Shown one piece after another: positions 46,817-57,134 of a stretch of 64,000 bases of DNA. The first letter of the stretch is position 1, and each line of letters begins with the position of its first letter. A program made the position numbers and the translations under genes. Location of the stretch: contig NZ_JACVAI010000001.1 of assembly GCF_014851765.1 (NCBI RefSeq), forward strand, positions 248,001 to 312,000, written 5' to 3'. The notes under the pieces are model-generated. The model was given only the letters and a program-made list of their open reading frames with translations. It was not told where the DNA came from and ran no database searches. This DNA comes from Pseudomonas sp. PDM04. GTDB taxonomy: Bacteria; Pseudomonadota; Gammaproteobacteria; Pseudomonadales; Pseudomonadaceae.

Positions 46817-47761
46817 TTACACACTATTTTTGCGCGATTGCAGCGTGACCCAGTATCGGGTCCGGGCATGCACCTCCAACGGCAGGCTGGCCGCCAGCAG
46901 TGCAAGGACCCGGTCGGTGTCGTCGAGCAGGAAACTGCCGGTGACACGCAGGGCTTCCAGTTCCGGGTCCCAGCGCAGGATGCCCGGTCGATAGAGGCCA
47001 AGCTCACGCAGGAAATCACCCAGCGGCTGGTTGTTCGCCATCAACACACCTTCGCGCCAACCCGGCGCAAGCGTGTCGAATGGCGCGATCACACCGGCAC
47101 CTGACTCGCCGAGGCTGACCTGTTGGCCGGCGCGCAACGCCAGTGGTGGCCCCTGCAAGGGCTGCAACTGCACGGAACCGTTGAACACCGACACGCGGCA
47201 GCCGCGTGCTTCCTGACGCACACAGACTTCGCTCTGACTGACGACGACGCTGCCGAATCGGGTCTGGATCGTCAGCGCCACCGAACCCGGCACCTTCAGC
47301 GACAACTCACCCTCGATCAGCCTCACCCGACGCGCCTGCATATCGACATCGACGGCGCTGGCGGTATTGAGCTGCAGGGAACTGCCCTCGGCCAACTGCA
47401 CCTTCCGCCGCTCGCCGGTAGCGGTGTGCAGGTCGGCACGCCAGACGTCCAGCGGCAGTTGCCGGCTGATCAACCACGCTGCCGGAACCAACGCCACAGC
47501 CCCCAGTGCACGCTTGAGCAGCACCCGACGCCCGGGATCAGGGCGATCCAGGCTGCTCAGCGCGAGCGCCGACGGCAGATCGGCAAAACGCTGGCGCAGG
47601 GCTTGTGCCTTCTGCCAGGCCTGCTCGTGGGTCGTATTGGCATCGCGCCAGCGCTGCAGATTCGCCCGGTCCTGCTCATCGGCGGCGCCCGACTCCAGGA
47701 GCGCAAGCCATTGCGCAGCAGCACGCACGGCCTGACGCGGATCGACCACCTGACTGTTCAC
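46817..47761 (-). CDS. FecR-type anti-sigma factor
   Basis: A 314-residue inner-membrane regulator. Cytoplasmic N-terminus (DUF4880-like, AAAQWLALLESG ... LQRWRDANTTHEQAWQ), one weak TM helix (about 90-105, LGAVALVPAAWLI), and a periplasmic FecR domain with TATGERRKVQLAEGSSLQLN. It holds the sigma factor inactive until the receptor is loaded. Start was taken as GTG 47761, overlapping the sigma stop (GTGA); a TTG 18 nt earlier is possible. Confidence 0.9.
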   Translation of the reverse strand: MNSQVVDPRQAVRAAAQWLALLESGAADEQDRANLQRWRDANTTHEQAWQKAQALRQRFADLPSALALSSLDRPDPGRRVLLKRALGAVALVPAAWLISRQLPLDVWRADLHTATGERRKVQLAEGSSLQLNTASAVDVDMQARRVRLIEGELSLKVPGSVALTIQTRFGSVVVSQSEVCVRQEARGCRVSVFNGSVQLQPLQGPPLALRAGQQVSLGESGAGVIAPFDTLAPGWREGVLMANNQPLGDFLRELGLYRPGILRWDPELEALRVTGSFLLDDTDRVLALLAASLPLEVHARTRYWVTLQSRKNSV

Positions 47762-48267
47762 AGGTCCACCAACAGGCAATGTTCATAAGCCTGCGCCATG
47801 TAGCGCTTGATCGTACGCTCGGACACCTGCAGGCGCTCGGCGATCTGTTGATAGTTCAAGCCTTCGAGCTGACTCCACAGAAACGCCCGACGCACCGCCC
47901 TCGGCAGGCCATCGAGCAGCTCATCCAGCGCTTGCAGAGTTTCCAGCAGCAGCCAGCGCTGTTCCGGGGATGGCGCGCATTCTTCAGGCAGCGACGCCAG
48001 TGCAGCCAGGTAAGCCTGCTCAAGGCTGCGACGTTGGTAGAAATTGCTCAGCAGGCGTTTGCCTACGGTCAGCAGGTAGGCCCGGGGTTCCTGCAGATCG
48101 GCGATCCGCTGGGAGCTGGAGAGTACGCGCAGGAATGTATCCTGACTCAGGTCCGCGGCATCACAGCCGTTCCCCAGGCGTCTTCTCAACCAGCCTTCCA
48201 ACCAGCCACGGTGATCGCGGTACAGGTCGTGAAGGGTTTGCTCCTGCGGCATCGCTGCATCACTCAT
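47758..48267 (-). CDS. ECF sigma factor, FecI type
   Basis: A 169-residue group IV sigma factor. Region 2 is HDLYRDHRGWLEGWLRRRLG ... AADLSQDTFLRVL; region 4 is LDGLPRAVRRAFLWSQLEGL then QQIAERLQVSERTIKRYM. It drives the receptor gene and is controlled by FecR. A Fur box lies 33 bp upstream, so the unit responds to iron starvation and to a ferric siderophore. Confidence 0.93.
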   Translation of the reverse strand: MSDAAMPQEQTLHDLYRDHRGWLEGWLRRRLGNGCDAADLSQDTFLRVLSSSQRIADLQEPRAYLLTVGKRLLSNFYQRRSLEQAYLAALASLPEECAPSPEQRWLLLETLQALDELLDGLPRAVRRAFLWSQLEGLNYQQIAERLQVSERTIKRYMAQAYEHCLLVDL

Positions 48268-48299
48268 TTCAAGAAGCCCTGGCCCGAAGAGTTTTCGTA

Positions 48300-48318
48300 A
48301 ATGAGAGTGATTCTAATT
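48300..48318. promoter_or_regulatory. Fur box upstream of the ECF sigma factor
   Basis: AATGAGAGTGATTCTAATT differs in three of 19 places from the Pseudomonas-like Fur sequence AATGAGAATGATTATCATT. Its position, 33 bp before the sigma start, fits Fur repression. Confidence 0.7.
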
Positions 48319-48416
48319 AATGATGATGCGTTGAACCAAGCCTTTTATACAGCGAATGTGCAGAAAGGCCGCATGGATCAAACAAGGAGGGGTATAAACA
48401 GCCAAATTTCAGACAC

Positions 48417-48446
48417 AAAAAACCCCGGTCTTTCGACCAGGGTCTT
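48417..48446 (-). terminator. Terminator of the tRNA cluster
   Basis: Stem CCC-GGTC/GACC-GGG with a TTTC loop; on the minus strand it is followed by a T-run. It lies about 80 bp after the last tRNA-Asp. Confidence 0.75.
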
Positions 48447-48524
48447 TGCTATCGATCCGAAGTAAACGCTGAAATTCAGCGGCCTTCGTAGCACCAAGGC
48501 GTTCAGTGGGCCTTGAGGCAGATA

Positions 48525-48601
48525 TGGCGCAGCGGACGGGACTCGAACCCGCGACCCCCGGCGTGACAGGCCGGTATTCTAACCGACTGAACTACCGCTG
48601 C
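48525..48601 (-). tRNA. tRNA-Asp (anticodon GTC), copy 2
   Basis: A 77-nt tRNA with encoded CCA; acceptor GCAGCGG/CCGCTGC; anticodon loop CTGTCAC. Identical to the copy at 48693-48769. Confidence 0.97.
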
Positions 48602-48692
48602 GTATCGCTGTGGACTTGCGTCCAGGTAACTCGTTTGACTGAAGCCTTCGGTGGCTTCAATCGCGAACCGAATGAATTCGATTCGTAAAATA

Positions 48693-48769
48693 TGGCGCAG
48701 CGGACGGGACTCGAACCCGCGACCCCCGGCGTGACAGGCCGGTATTCTAACCGACTGAACTACCGCTGC
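48693..48769 (-). tRNA. tRNA-Asp (anticodon GTC), copy 1
   Basis: Identical in sequence to the other copy 91 bp away; likely co-transcribed with it and with tRNA-Val(TAC) upstream. Confidence 0.97.
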
Positions 48770-48822
48770 GCGTCGGTGGAGGCTTTTCAGCTTCCATCTT
48801 GCTTTCGCAAGACTCTCGGGAG

Positions 48823-48898
48823 TGGTGGGTGATGACGGGATCGAACCGCCGACATTCTGCTTGTAAGGCAGACGCTCTCCCAGCTGAGCTAATCACCC
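48823..48898 (-). tRNA. tRNA-Val (anticodon TAC)
   Basis: A 76-nt tRNA with encoded CCA; acceptor GGGTGAT/ATCACCC; anticodon loop CTTACAA; T-arm TTCGATC. First of three tRNAs on the minus strand. Confidence 0.97.
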
Positions 48899-49111
48899 GT
48901 TTGCATCTCCGAGGCCGCGAAATTTACGCAGGTGGCGAACCTAAGTCAATAGCAGGATTGAAGTTTTTCTTAAAAAGACAAAATCATGTCATTTGCAGGC
49001 AGAAGGCCTTCGCGGGCCGACCCACCCCCGCAGCGATCACATTGCTTTAAAGCGCGGGAGCGAGGCTGTTCGCGAAAGCAGTGGCCCGGACAATCACCGC
49101 GCCAGCCCCGA

Positions 49112-49888
49112 TCACTCGCTGTAGACCATCTTCTTGCTCATCCCGCCATCGACCACGAACTCCTGGCCCGTGACGAACCCGGCGTTCTTCGACAGCAGCC
49201 AGGCCACCATCGACGCCACGTCCTCGACCGTCCCTACCCTGCCCGCCGGATGCTGGGCATGGTCGACCTCGGTCAGCGGTTCGGCACGTCGCACCGCCGC
49301 GTCACGGGTATCGATCCAGCCGGGGCTGACAGCATTGACGCGAATCTCCGGCCCCAGGCTGATGGCCAGTGCATGGGTCAGGGCCAGCAGGCCGCCCTTG
49401 CTCGCCGCGTACGCCTCGGTATCGGGTTCCGACTGTCGCGCCCGGGTCGAGGCCAGGTTGACGATCGCGCCACTGTGGGCACGCAGGTAGGGTGCACAGT
49501 GCTTGGCCAGCAACATCGGCCCGCTCAGGTTCACCGCCAGCACCCGATTCCAGTAGGCCAGATCGAGGCTTTCGAGGGTGATATTGTGCGGATCGGCCAC
49601 CGCGGCGTTGCACACCAGCGCATCCAGCCGTCCAAACTGTCCCAGTACTTCGGCAACGCCCAAGGCCACCTGCGCCTCGTTCGCGACGTCCATGGCAATG
49701 AACCAGGCGTTATCGCCCAGCACCTTCGCCACTTTCGCACCACGATCGCGGTCCAGGTCCGTCAGCACGACCTGCCAGCCTTCGCTGATCAGCCAGGCCG
49801 CGATCCCCAGGCCAATGCCCCGCGCGGCACCGGTTACCAGTGCCACGCGACCTCTGGAAGCCGTGGTCAATGAGGACAGCTCAATCAC
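49112..49888 (-). CDS. Short-chain dehydrogenase/reductase
   Basis: A 258-residue NAD(P)-dependent oxidoreductase. Rossmann motif [12 protein letters not shown] (about 20-31), NAA motif in [10 protein letters not shown], catalytic Ser in NLAST and YxxxK in YAASKGG. The end [20 protein letters not shown] ... FVVDGGM is typical of classical SDRs. Its ATG overlaps the metZ stop (ATGA), so it is co-expressed with sulfur amino-acid synthesis. Substrate unknown. Confidence 0.9.
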   Translation of the reverse strand: MIELSSLTTASRGRVALVTGAARGIGLGIAAWLISEGWQVVLTDLDRDRGAKVAKVLGDNAWFIAMDVANEAQVALGVAEVLGQFGRLDALVCNAAVADPHNITLESLDLAYWNRVLAVNLSGPMLLAKHCAPYLRAHSGAIVNLASTRARQSEPDTEAYAASKGGLLALTHALAISLGPEIRVNAVSPGWIDTRDAAVRRAEPLTEVDHAQHPAGRVGTVEDVASMVAWLLSKNAGFVTGQEFVVDGGMSKKMVYSE

Positions 49889-51096
49889 AGGGCAGCCAGC
49901 CCACGGGCCAGATCGGCCTGCAGATCCGCCACGTCTTCCAGACCGACCGCAATGCGGATCAGGCTGTCGCGAATGCCTGCGGCTTCACGCTCCTGCGGCG
50001 CCAAACGGCCGTGGGAGGTGGTGCTCGGATGGGTGATGGTGGTCTTGCTGTCACCGAGGTTGGCGGTGATCGAAATCAACCGGGTGGCATCGATGAAGCG
50101 CCACGCGCCCTCCTTTCCACCCTTGACTTCGAAACTCACCACCGCGCCGAAGCCTTTCTGCTGGCGCTGGGCCAATTCGTGCTGCGGATGGCTTTTCAGA
50201 CCGGCGTAGTGCACTTTTTCGATGCCGTCCTGCTGCTCCAGCCATTCGGCCAGTTGCTGGGCATTGGCACAGTGTGCCTTCATGCGCAGGCCCAGTGTTT
50301 CGAGGCCCTTGAGGAATATCCAGGCATTGAACGGGCTCAACGAAGGACCGGCGGTCCGCAGGAACCCCACCACTTCCTTCATCTGCTCGCTGCGACCGGC
50401 CACGACGCCCCCCATGCAACGACCCTGGCCATCGATGAACTTGGTCGCCGAGTGCACGACGATGTCTGCGCCCAGCTTCAGCGGCTGTTGCAGGGCCGGT
50501 GTGCAGAAGCAGTTGTCGACCACCAGCATCGTGCCCTTGGCGTGCGCGATCTTCGCCAGCTCGGCGATGTCCACCAGCTCCGCGAGCGGATTGGATGGCG
50601 ACTCGACGAACAGCAACTTGGTGTTGGCCTTGATTGCCGCCTCCCAACCGGACAAATCCGCCAGGGGCACGTAATCGACTTCAATACCGAAACGCTTGAA
50701 GTACTTCTCGAACAGGCTGATGGTCGACCCGAATACACTGCGCGAAACCAATACGTGGTCACCTGCGCTGCACAGGCTCATCACCACCGCCATGATCGCG
50801 GCCATGCCGGTGGCGGTCGCCACGGCCTGCTCGGCGCTTTCCAGCGCAGCAATGCGCTCTTCGAATGCACGCACGGTCGGGTTGGTGTAGCGCGAATAGA
50901 CGTTGCCCGGCACTTCCCCGGCAAAGCGCGCGGCCGCGTCGGCGGCAGTACGGAATACATAGCTGGAAGTGAAGAACATCGGATCGCCGTGCTCGCCTTC
51001 CGGCGTGCGGTGCTGACCGGCACGTACCGCCAGGGTATCGAACGCTACGCCTTCGAGGTCGCTGTCCAACCGACCGGCATCCCAATCCTGACTCAT
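49885..51096 (-). CDS. metZ: O-succinylhomoserine sulfhydrylase
   Basis: A 403-residue PLP enzyme of the Cys/Met metabolism family that makes homocysteine from O-succinylhomoserine and sulfide. The PLP lysine is in [17 protein letters not shown] (about 210). Other family parts: [12 protein letters not shown] (38-49), [20 protein letters not shown], and near the end [15 protein letters not shown]. Codons before 51096 in the open frame are not conserved. Follows purF as usual in Pseudomonas. Confidence 0.94.
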   Translation of the reverse strand: MSQDWDAGRLDSDLEGVAFDTLAVRAGQHRTPEGEHGDPMFFTSSYVFRTAADAAARFAGEVPGNVYSRYTNPTVRAFEERIAALESAEQAVATATGMAAIMAVVMSLCSAGDHVLVSRSVFGSTISLFEKYFKRFGIEVDYVPLADLSGWEAAIKANTKLLFVESPSNPLAELVDIAELAKIAHAKGTMLVVDNCFCTPALQQPLKLGADIVVHSATKFIDGQGRCMGGVVAGRSEQMKEVVGFLRTAGPSLSPFNAWIFLKGLETLGLRMKAHCANAQQLAEWLEQQDGIEKVHYAGLKSHPQHELAQRQQKGFGAVVSFEVKGGKEGAWRFIDATRLISITANLGDSKTTITHPSTTSHGRLAPQEREAAGIRDSLIRIAVGLEDVADLQADLARGLAAL

Positions 51097-51127
51097 GCTG
51101 TCACTCCTTGCCTTTCTCTGGTAGATA

Positions 51128-51151
51128 CAAAACCGGCCCCTCAGGGCCGGT
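51128..51151 (-). terminator. Terminator after purF
   Basis: Perfect 8-bp stem ACCGGCCC/GGGCCGGT with 4-nt loop, followed on the minus strand by TTTTG. It separates purF from metZ transcription at least in part. Confidence 0.85.
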
Positions 51152-51157
51152 GCAAAC

Positions 51158-52663
51158 TCAGTTGTTGTACAGGTCGATGATCGCGCTGACCGCCTGCGTC
51201 TTGACCTTGGAGGCATCGTTGCGTGCCTGCTCGATCTTGTTCAGGTAGTTCTCGTCGACATCGCCAGTGACGTACTGACCGTCGAACACCGCGCAATCGA
51301 ACTTGTCGATCTTGATCTTGCCGCCCCCGACCGCTTCGATCAAGTCAGGCAAGTCCTGATAGATCAGCCAGTCAGCACCGATCAGGTCAGCCACGTCCTG
51401 GGTCGAACGGTTGTGGGCGATCAACTCGTGGGCGCTCGGCATGTCGATGCCGTAGACGTTCGGGAAGCGCACGGCCGGGGCCGCAGAGCAGAAGTAGACG
51501 TTTTTCGCGCCGGCTTCGCGGGCCATCTGGATGATCTGCTTGCAGGTGGTGCCGCGGACGATGGAGTCGTCCACCAGCATCACGTTCTTGCCGCGGAACT
51601 CCAGTTCGATGGCGTTGAGTTTCTGGCGGACGGATTTTTTCCGTGCAGCCTGGCCAGGCATGATGAATGTACGGCCGATGTAGCGGTTCTTCACGAAGCC
51701 TTCGCGGAACTTGACGCCCAGGTGGTTCGCCAGTTCCAGCGCCGCGGTGCGGCTGGTGTCGGGAATCGGGATGACCACGTCGATGTCGTGCTCCGGGCGC
51801 TCGCGCAGGATTTTCTCCGCAAGTTTCTCACCCATGCGCAGGCGGGCCTTGTAGACCGAGACGCCGTCGATGATCGAATCCGGACGCGCCAGGTAGACGT
51901 GCTCGAAAATGCACGGCGTCAGGGACGGATTGGTCGCGCACTGGCGGGTGTGCAGCTTGCCGTCTTCAGTGATGTAGACCGCTTCGCCTGGCGCCAGGTC
52001 GCGAATCAGGGTGAAACCGAGCACGTCCAGGGAGACGCTTTCGGAGGCGATCATGTATTCGACGCCTTCGTCGGTGTGACGCTGGCCGAAAACGATCGGG
52101 CGAATGCCGTGCGGGTCGCGGAAACCGACGATGCCGTAGCCGGTCACCATCGCCACGACGGCATAACCACCGACGCAGCGGTTGTGCACGTCAGTCACGG
52201 CGGCGAACACGTCTTCTTCGGTAGGCTGCAACTTGCCGCGCTGGGCCAGTTCGTGTGCGAACACGTTGAGCAGCACTTCCGAGTCGGAGTTGGTGTTGAC
52301 GTGGCGCAGATCGGACTCGTAGATCTCCTTGGCCAACTGTTCAACGTTGGTCAGGTTACCGTTGTGCGCCAGGGTGATGCCGTAAGGCGAGTTGACGTAG
52401 AACGGCTGAGCCTCGGCCGACGTCGAGCTGCCGGCGGTCGGGTAACGCACATGGCCGATGCCCATGTGACCCACCAGACGCTGCATGTGACGCTGATGGA
52501 ACACGTCACGCACCAGGCCGTTGTCCTTGCGCAGGAATAACCGGCCGTCATGGCTGGTCACGATACCGGCAGCGTCCTGGCCGCGGTGCTGGAGCACGGT
52601 TAGCGCGTCATACAGCGCCTGATTGACGTTCGACTTACCGACGATACCGACGATGCCACACAT
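51158..52663 (-). CDS. purF: Amidophosphoribosyltransferase
   Basis: A 501-residue enzyme for the first step of purine synthesis, moving glutamine nitrogen to PRPP. Started at the ATG that puts Cys second (MCGIVGIVG), since the N-terminal Cys is the amidase nucleophile. The PRPP-binding motif [13 protein letters not shown] is at about 360-372. Follows cvpA by 41 bp. Confidence 0.97.
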   Translation of the reverse strand: MCGIVGIVGKSNVNQALYDALTVLQHRGQDAAGIVTSHDGRLFLRKDNGLVRDVFHQRHMQRLVGHMGIGHVRYPTAGSSTSAEAQPFYVNSPYGITLAHNGNLTNVEQLAKEIYESDLRHVNTNSDSEVLLNVFAHELAQRGKLQPTEEDVFAAVTDVHNRCVGGYAVVAMVTGYGIVGFRDPHGIRPIVFGQRHTDEGVEYMIASESVSLDVLGFTLIRDLAPGEAVYITEDGKLHTRQCATNPSLTPCIFEHVYLARPDSIIDGVSVYKARLRMGEKLAEKILRERPEHDIDVVIPIPDTSRTAALELANHLGVKFREGFVKNRYIGRTFIMPGQAARKKSVRQKLNAIELEFRGKNVMLVDDSIVRGTTCKQIIQMAREAGAKNVYFCSAAPAVRFPNVYGIDMPSAHELIAHNRSTQDVADLIGADWLIYQDLPDLIEAVGGGKIKIDKFDCAVFDGQYVTGDVDENYLNKIEQARNDASKVKTQAVSAIIDLYNN

Positions 52664-52704
52664 GCGAAGCAACCCCTACTTTATGGAACTGGATTGAACA
52701 CCAC

Positions 52705-53265
52705 TCACTGAGGCGTTTTGGCCGTCGGCAAGAGGTGCTCCTTGAACGGTATTTCAGCGGGTACGCTGATACCGCTGGCAAGCCACTGACTGCTCCACCC
52801 GAGGATCAGGTTTTTGGACCAGTCTGCAACCAATAGAAATTTTGGCACGAGCTGGGACTGCTGCCACCACCCGTCCTGCTGTACCGGCCCCAAGCTCAAC
52901 AGCCCGACCGCCACGACCACCAGCAACACGCCACGCGCGGCGCCGAAGGCCATGCCGAGAAACCGGTCGGTCCCGGACAACCCGGTGACGCGAACCAATT
53001 CGCCGATAAGATAATTGATCATTGCGCCTACGATTAACGTGGCGACAAACATAATCGCGCAACCCGCGATCACGCGGGCCGATGGCGTTTCGATGTATCC
53101 GGCGAGGTATTCGGACAATGCACCACCGAACATCCAGGCGACGACTCCTGCGATGATCCAGGTCACCAGCGATAATGCTTCCTTGACGAAGCCGCGGCTC
53201 AAACTGATCAATGCGGAGATGGCGATGATTGCAACGATCGCCCAGTCAACCCAGGTAAATGGCAC
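52705..53265 (-). CDS. cvpA: CvpA family membrane protein
   Basis: A 186-residue inner-membrane protein with four hydrophobic helices (about 5-25, 30-55, 68-90, 106-128) and the opening TWVDWAIVAIIAISALISLS. It is required for colicin V export in E. coli and is linked with purF in many proteobacteria. Conserved arginines after helix 1 are present. Confidence 0.94.
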   Translation of the reverse strand: MPFTWVDWAIVAIIAISALISLSRGFVKEALSLVTWIIAGVVAWMFGGALSEYLAGYIETPSARVIAGCAIMFVATLIVGAMINYLIGELVRVTGLSGTDRFLGMAFGAARGVLLVVVAVGLLSLGPVQQDGWWQQSQLVPKFLLVADWSKNLILGWSSQWLASGISVPAEIPFKEHLLPTAKTPQ

Positions 53266-53364
53266 AGTGCAGCCTACAGACGGATAAGGCGGCGCATTTT
53301 AGCAGAGCCCATGCGTGTCGGTAAGCTGCGATTGTCAGTGCATTTCAAATCGGGGCGATAGTTT

Positions 53365-54030
53365 TTACCCACGCTCAGGTTGGAAACGCACGACAAAACC
53401 CTTGAGGTTCTGTTGGCGATTCAACAAATCACGCAGGCGATCGGCTTCCGCACGCTCGATCAGCGGCCCGACGAACACGCGATTCTTGCCGTCGGCCGTG
53501 CGGATATAGGCGTTATAACCCTGGCTGCGCAGGGTCTTCTGCAGGTTTTCCGCACTGGCACGGCTCGACAGGCTGGCCAGTTGCACCGACCAGCTGACCG
53601 ACAGGCCATTGGCATCGACGCGGCTTTGCGTCGTGTCCGGCTTGGTCGGTGCGGCTGCAATCGGCTGGCTCGGCGCCGTGGATGGTCGGGTAACCGGTGC
53701 CGGCACGGGGGCTGGCGTCACAGGCTTGGCCGCCGGTGCCGGGGCGACCGGCGCAGTCGGTGCGATCGGCGTCGAAGGCTCCTCCTGCTGGGCGATCTCG
53801 TCATCGCTTGGCACGGGCTCTTGCGGCAGGGCTTGCGGTTCCGGCACCACGACCGGCTCGACCTGCACTGCCGGCACCGAAGGCGCCTGCGGGGCGGCGG
53901 GCGCTTCGACCGTGACCTGACGCTGCTCATCCTGGCGGGAAAACAGCATCGGCAGGAAAATCACTGCCAGCGCCACCAGCACCAGGGCGCCAACCATGCG
54001 CTGTTTGTACGCTTTATCCAGCAATGCCAT
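53365..54030 (-). CDS. SPOR-domain protein, DedD-like
   Basis: A 221-residue protein with a short cytoplasmic N-terminus, one TM helix (about 12-30, MVGALVLVALAVIFLPML), a Pro/Ala-rich periplasmic linker (about 40-140) and a C-terminal SPOR domain (about 145-221, SWSVQLASLSSRASAENLQK). This is the layout of DedD, which binds septal peptidoglycan in cell division. It overlaps folC by 17 bp. Confidence 0.9.
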   Translation of the reverse strand: MALLDKAYKQRMVGALVLVALAVIFLPMLFSRQDEQRQVTVEAPAAPQAPSVPAVQVEPVVVPEPQALPQEPVPSDDEIAQQEEPSTPIAPTAPVAPAPAAKPVTPAPVPAPVTRPSTAPSQPIAAAPTKPDTTQSRVDANGLSVSWSVQLASLSSRASAENLQKTLRSQGYNAYIRTADGKNRVFVGPLIERAEADRLRDLLNRQQNLKGFVVRFQPERG

Positions 54031-55321
54031 TTGCCGCTTCCTCCGTGGAGCGCCGAGCCAGCCAATCCAGGGCCTCGGCGACACAATAAAATGATCCGAA
54101 CAACACAATCTCGTCGTCGCTCGTTGCCTGCGCGCACTGGCCTTCCAGGGCGGCCGCCACGCTGTCGTAGGGCGTCACCGAGGCCCCGAGCCTGTGCAGC
54201 GCTCCGTACAGGTCGGCCACTGGCCGTGCGCGCGGCGAATCCAGCGGGGCCACAGCCCAGTGCTGGACACTAGCACTCAACTCGCCCACAACACCATCCA
54301 GATCCTTGTCCGCCAGCAATCCGAATACCGCCAGACGCTTGCCGGCCGGTGGTCGGCTCGCCAGGCGCCGGGCCAGATACTCGGCCGCGTGAGGGTTATG
54401 CCCCACATCGAGCAACAGATTCAGGCGCTTGCCTTGCCAATCGAACTGGCGGCGATCCAGACGCCCGACCACGCGCGTGGCTTGCAGGGCATCGGCAATC
54501 TGCTCCCTGACCCAAGGCAAGCCGAGCAGCAGATAGGCTTGCAGTGCCAACGCAGCGTTTTCCATCGGCAGATCGAGCAACGGCAGGTCATGCAGTTCGA
54601 CGGAGCGCCCCTGGGCATCCAGACCGCGCCATTGCCAGCCGTGGTCGGTCACGCCCAGGTCAAAATCGCGCCCACGCAGGAAAAAGGGGCAAGCCAGCTC
54701 ACGTGCCTTGTCCAGCAGCGGTTGAGGCGGATTCAGGTCGCCACAGAGCGCAGGCGCGCCTTGGCGGAAGATTCCGGCTTTTTCATAGGCCACGGATTCA
54801 CGGGTGTCGCCCAGATAATCGGCGTGATCAACGCCAATGCTGGTCACCAGCGCCATGTCGGCGTCCACCACATTGACCGTATCCAGACGCCCGCCCAGCC
54901 CGACTTCCAGCACGACGGCATCCAGCCCGGAATGCTGGAACAGCCAGAAGGCCGCCAGGGTGCCCATTTCGAAATACGTCAGAGAAGTGTCGCCACGCCC
55001 GGCTTCCACAGCGGCAAAGGCTTCGCACAGCTGGGCATCGGTGGCTTCGACACCGTTGACCTGCACCCGCTCGTTGTAGCGCAGCAGGTGCGGAGAATTG
55101 TAGACACCGACGTTCATGCCCTGCGCCCGCAGCAACGAAGCCACGAATGCGCAGGTAGACCCCTTGCCGTTAGTGCCGGTGACCGTGATCACCCGAGGCG
55201 CCGGCTTGCCCAGTCCCATGCGGGACGCTACCTGTTGCGAGCGCTCAAGGCCCATGTCGATGGCCGAAGGGTGCAATTGCTCGAGGTAGGCGAGCCACTC
55301 GCCAAGGGTACGTTGGGTCAT
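54014..55321 (-). CDS. folC: Bifunctional folylpolyglutamate/dihydrofolate synthase
   Basis: A 435-residue Mur-ligase-type enzyme that makes dihydrofolate and adds glutamates to folates. ATP-binding [16 protein letters not shown] (about 48-63), [17 protein letters not shown] and [12 protein letters not shown] are conserved. Overlaps accD by 4 bp (ATGA). Confidence 0.95.
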   Translation of the reverse strand: MTQRTLGEWLAYLEQLHPSAIDMGLERSQQVASRMGLGKPAPRVITVTGTNGKGSTCAFVASLLRAQGMNVGVYNSPHLLRYNERVQVNGVEATDAQLCEAFAAVEAGRGDTSLTYFEMGTLAAFWLFQHSGLDAVVLEVGLGGRLDTVNVVDADMALVTSIGVDHADYLGDTRESVAYEKAGIFRQGAPALCGDLNPPQPLLDKARELACPFFLRGRDFDLGVTDHGWQWRGLDAQGRSVELHDLPLLDLPMENAALALQAYLLLGLPWVREQIADALQATRVVGRLDRRQFDWQGKRLNLLLDVGHNPHAAEYLARRLASRPPAGKRLAVFGLLADKDLDGVVGELSASVQHWAVAPLDSPRARPVADLYGALHRLGASVTPYDSVAAALEGQCAQATSDDEIVLFGSFYCVAEALDWLARRSTEEAANGIAG

Positions 55322-56238
55322 AGGTTTGCAGGCACCGGCGGAACGACGATCGGCTCGACGGGTGTGGCGACGAATTTCGGCGTCGGCTTGCCGGTCAGTT
55401 GCGCCAGCAGGTTACCCAGGCGTGGACGCAGCTCCTGACGAGGAATGATCATGTCGATGGCGCCGTGCTCCAGCAGGAACTCGCTGCGCTGGAAGCCTTC
55501 CGGCAGTTTTTCGCGCACGGTCTGCTCGATGACGCGGGGACCGGCGAAGCCGATCAGGGCTTTCGGCTCGCCGACGATCACGTCGCCGAGCATCGCCAGG
55601 CTGGCGGAAACACCACCGTAGACCGGGTCGGTCAGCACGGAGATGAACGGAATGCCCTCTTCACGCAGACGCGCCAGCACTGCGGAAGTCTTGGCCATTT
55701 GCATCAGGGAAATCAGGGCTTCCTGCATCCGCGCACCGCCGGAGGCCGAGAAGCAGATCATCGGGCATTTGTTTTCGAGGGCGTAGTTGGCCGCGCGGAC
55801 AAAACGCTCGCCGACGATGGCGCCCATCGAACCACCCATGAAGGAGAACTCGAACGCCGAAACCACCACCGGCATGCCCAGCAGGGTGCCACTCATGGAG
55901 ACCAGGGCGTCTTTCTCGCCGGTCTGCTTCTGTGCAGCAGTCAGGCGGTCCTTGTACTTCTTGCCATCACGGAACTTCAGGCGATCGACCGGTTCCAGGT
56001 CCGCACCCAGCTCGCTACGGCCGTCGGCGTCGAGGAAAATGTCGATACGGGCGCGAGCGCCAATGCGCATGTGGTGGTTGCACTTGGGACAAACATCCAG
56101 GGTCTTTTCCAGCTCCGGACGATACAGCACAGCCTCGCAAGACGGGCATTTGTGCCACAGACCTTCAGGCACCGAGCTCTTCTTGACCTCGGAACGCATG
56201 ATCGAAGGGATCAGTTTGTCTACTAACCAGTTGCTCAT
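55318..56238 (-). CDS. accD: Acetyl-CoA carboxylase carboxyltransferase subunit beta
   Basis: A 306-residue subunit of the complex that makes malonyl-CoA. The N-terminal zinc ribbon has CPSC (about 30) and CPKC (about 52). The carboxyltransferase core includes [20 protein letters not shown] and [20 protein letters not shown]. Started at the ATG giving MSNWLVDKL; earlier codons in the open frame are intergenic. Confidence 0.96.
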   Translation of the reverse strand: MSNWLVDKLIPSIMRSEVKKSSVPEGLWHKCPSCEAVLYRPELEKTLDVCPKCNHHMRIGARARIDIFLDADGRSELGADLEPVDRLKFRDGKKYKDRLTAAQKQTGEKDALVSMSGTLLGMPVVVSAFEFSFMGGSMGAIVGERFVRAANYALENKCPMICFSASGGARMQEALISLMQMAKTSAVLARLREEGIPFISVLTDPVYGGVSASLAMLGDVIVGEPKALIGFAGPRVIEQTVREKLPEGFQRSEFLLEHGAIDMIIPRQELRPRLGNLLAQLTGKPTPKFVATPVEPIVVPPVPANL

Positions 56239-56447
56239 GCTTTCTTTCTCCAGTACCGGCGGCCCGAACGCTCTGGTTCGCAGCCCCGCGTATGCCCTTG
56301 AGCCAAATTCATGTGTGTGGCGATGATCGCTGGATGGCCGGGTCAGTGAAGCGTGACCTGCGTACAACCCATCGATCCTCAGCCGTGCCTGCTTTGTGCA
56401 GCGCAGTGCATTTTGGGACGGCGGCAGTCTGCCAGCCGTCACATCGA

Positions 56448-57071
56448 CTACGTGCTGCTGCGTACCGCTTCAATGAATGCCTGAATCTTTGCGTGATCCT
56501 TGATGCCCCTGCTCGCTTCCACCCCACCGCTGACGTCCACGGCATAAGGCCGAACCTGTGCAATCGCTGCGGCGACGTTGTCTGGCGTCAACCCACCCGC
56601 CAGGATGATCGGCTTGCTCAGGCCTTGAGGTATCAGAGACCAGTCGAAGGCTTCGCCGGTTCCGCCCGGAACGCCTTCGACGTAGGTGTCGAGCAGAATG
56701 CCACTGGCGCTTGGAAAGGCCCGGCAGGCCGCCGCGATGTCATCGCCGGCCTTGACCCGCACCGCCTTGATGTACGGTCGATGCCAGCAATCACAGTCGG
56801 CGACGACTTCATCGCCATGAAACTGCAGCAGGTCCAGCGGCACGGCGTCGAGCAGTTCACCCATCTCGCAACGACTGGTGTTGACGAACAGGCCAACGGT
56901 GGTCACGAACGGCGGCAGCGCACTGATGATGTCGCGAGCCTGTTGGAACGTCACGGCGCGCGGACTCTTGGGGTAGAACACGAATCCGATTGCATCCGCC
57001 CCGGCCTGCACTGCCGCCAACGCATCCTCTATGCGGGTAATCCCGCAAATCTTGCTGCGAACGGGCGACAT
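56448..57071 (-). CDS. trpF: Phosphoribosylanthranilate isomerase
   Basis: A 207-residue TIM barrel for the third step of tryptophan synthesis. Catalytic Cys8 in KICGIT and Asp in LDTYVEG (about 125-131); phosphate-binding [11 protein letters not shown] and [14 protein letters not shown]. Stands apart from other trp genes, as usual in Pseudomonas, between truA and accD. Confidence 0.96.
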   Translation of the reverse strand: MSPVRSKICGITRIEDALAAVQAGADAIGFVFYPKSPRAVTFQQARDIISALPPFVTTVGLFVNTSRCEMGELLDAVPLDLLQFHGDEVVADCDCWHRPYIKAVRVKAGDDIAAACRAFPSASGILLDTYVEGVPGGTGEAFDWSLIPQGLSKPIILAGGLTPDNVAAAIAQVRPYAVDVSGGVEASRGIKDHAKIQAFIEAVRSST

Positions 57072-57134
57072 GTCGATAAAACCTCAGGGTAAATCCGGGG
57101 AAGTCCCGGATGGTAGCAAATGCATTCGAGGGCG

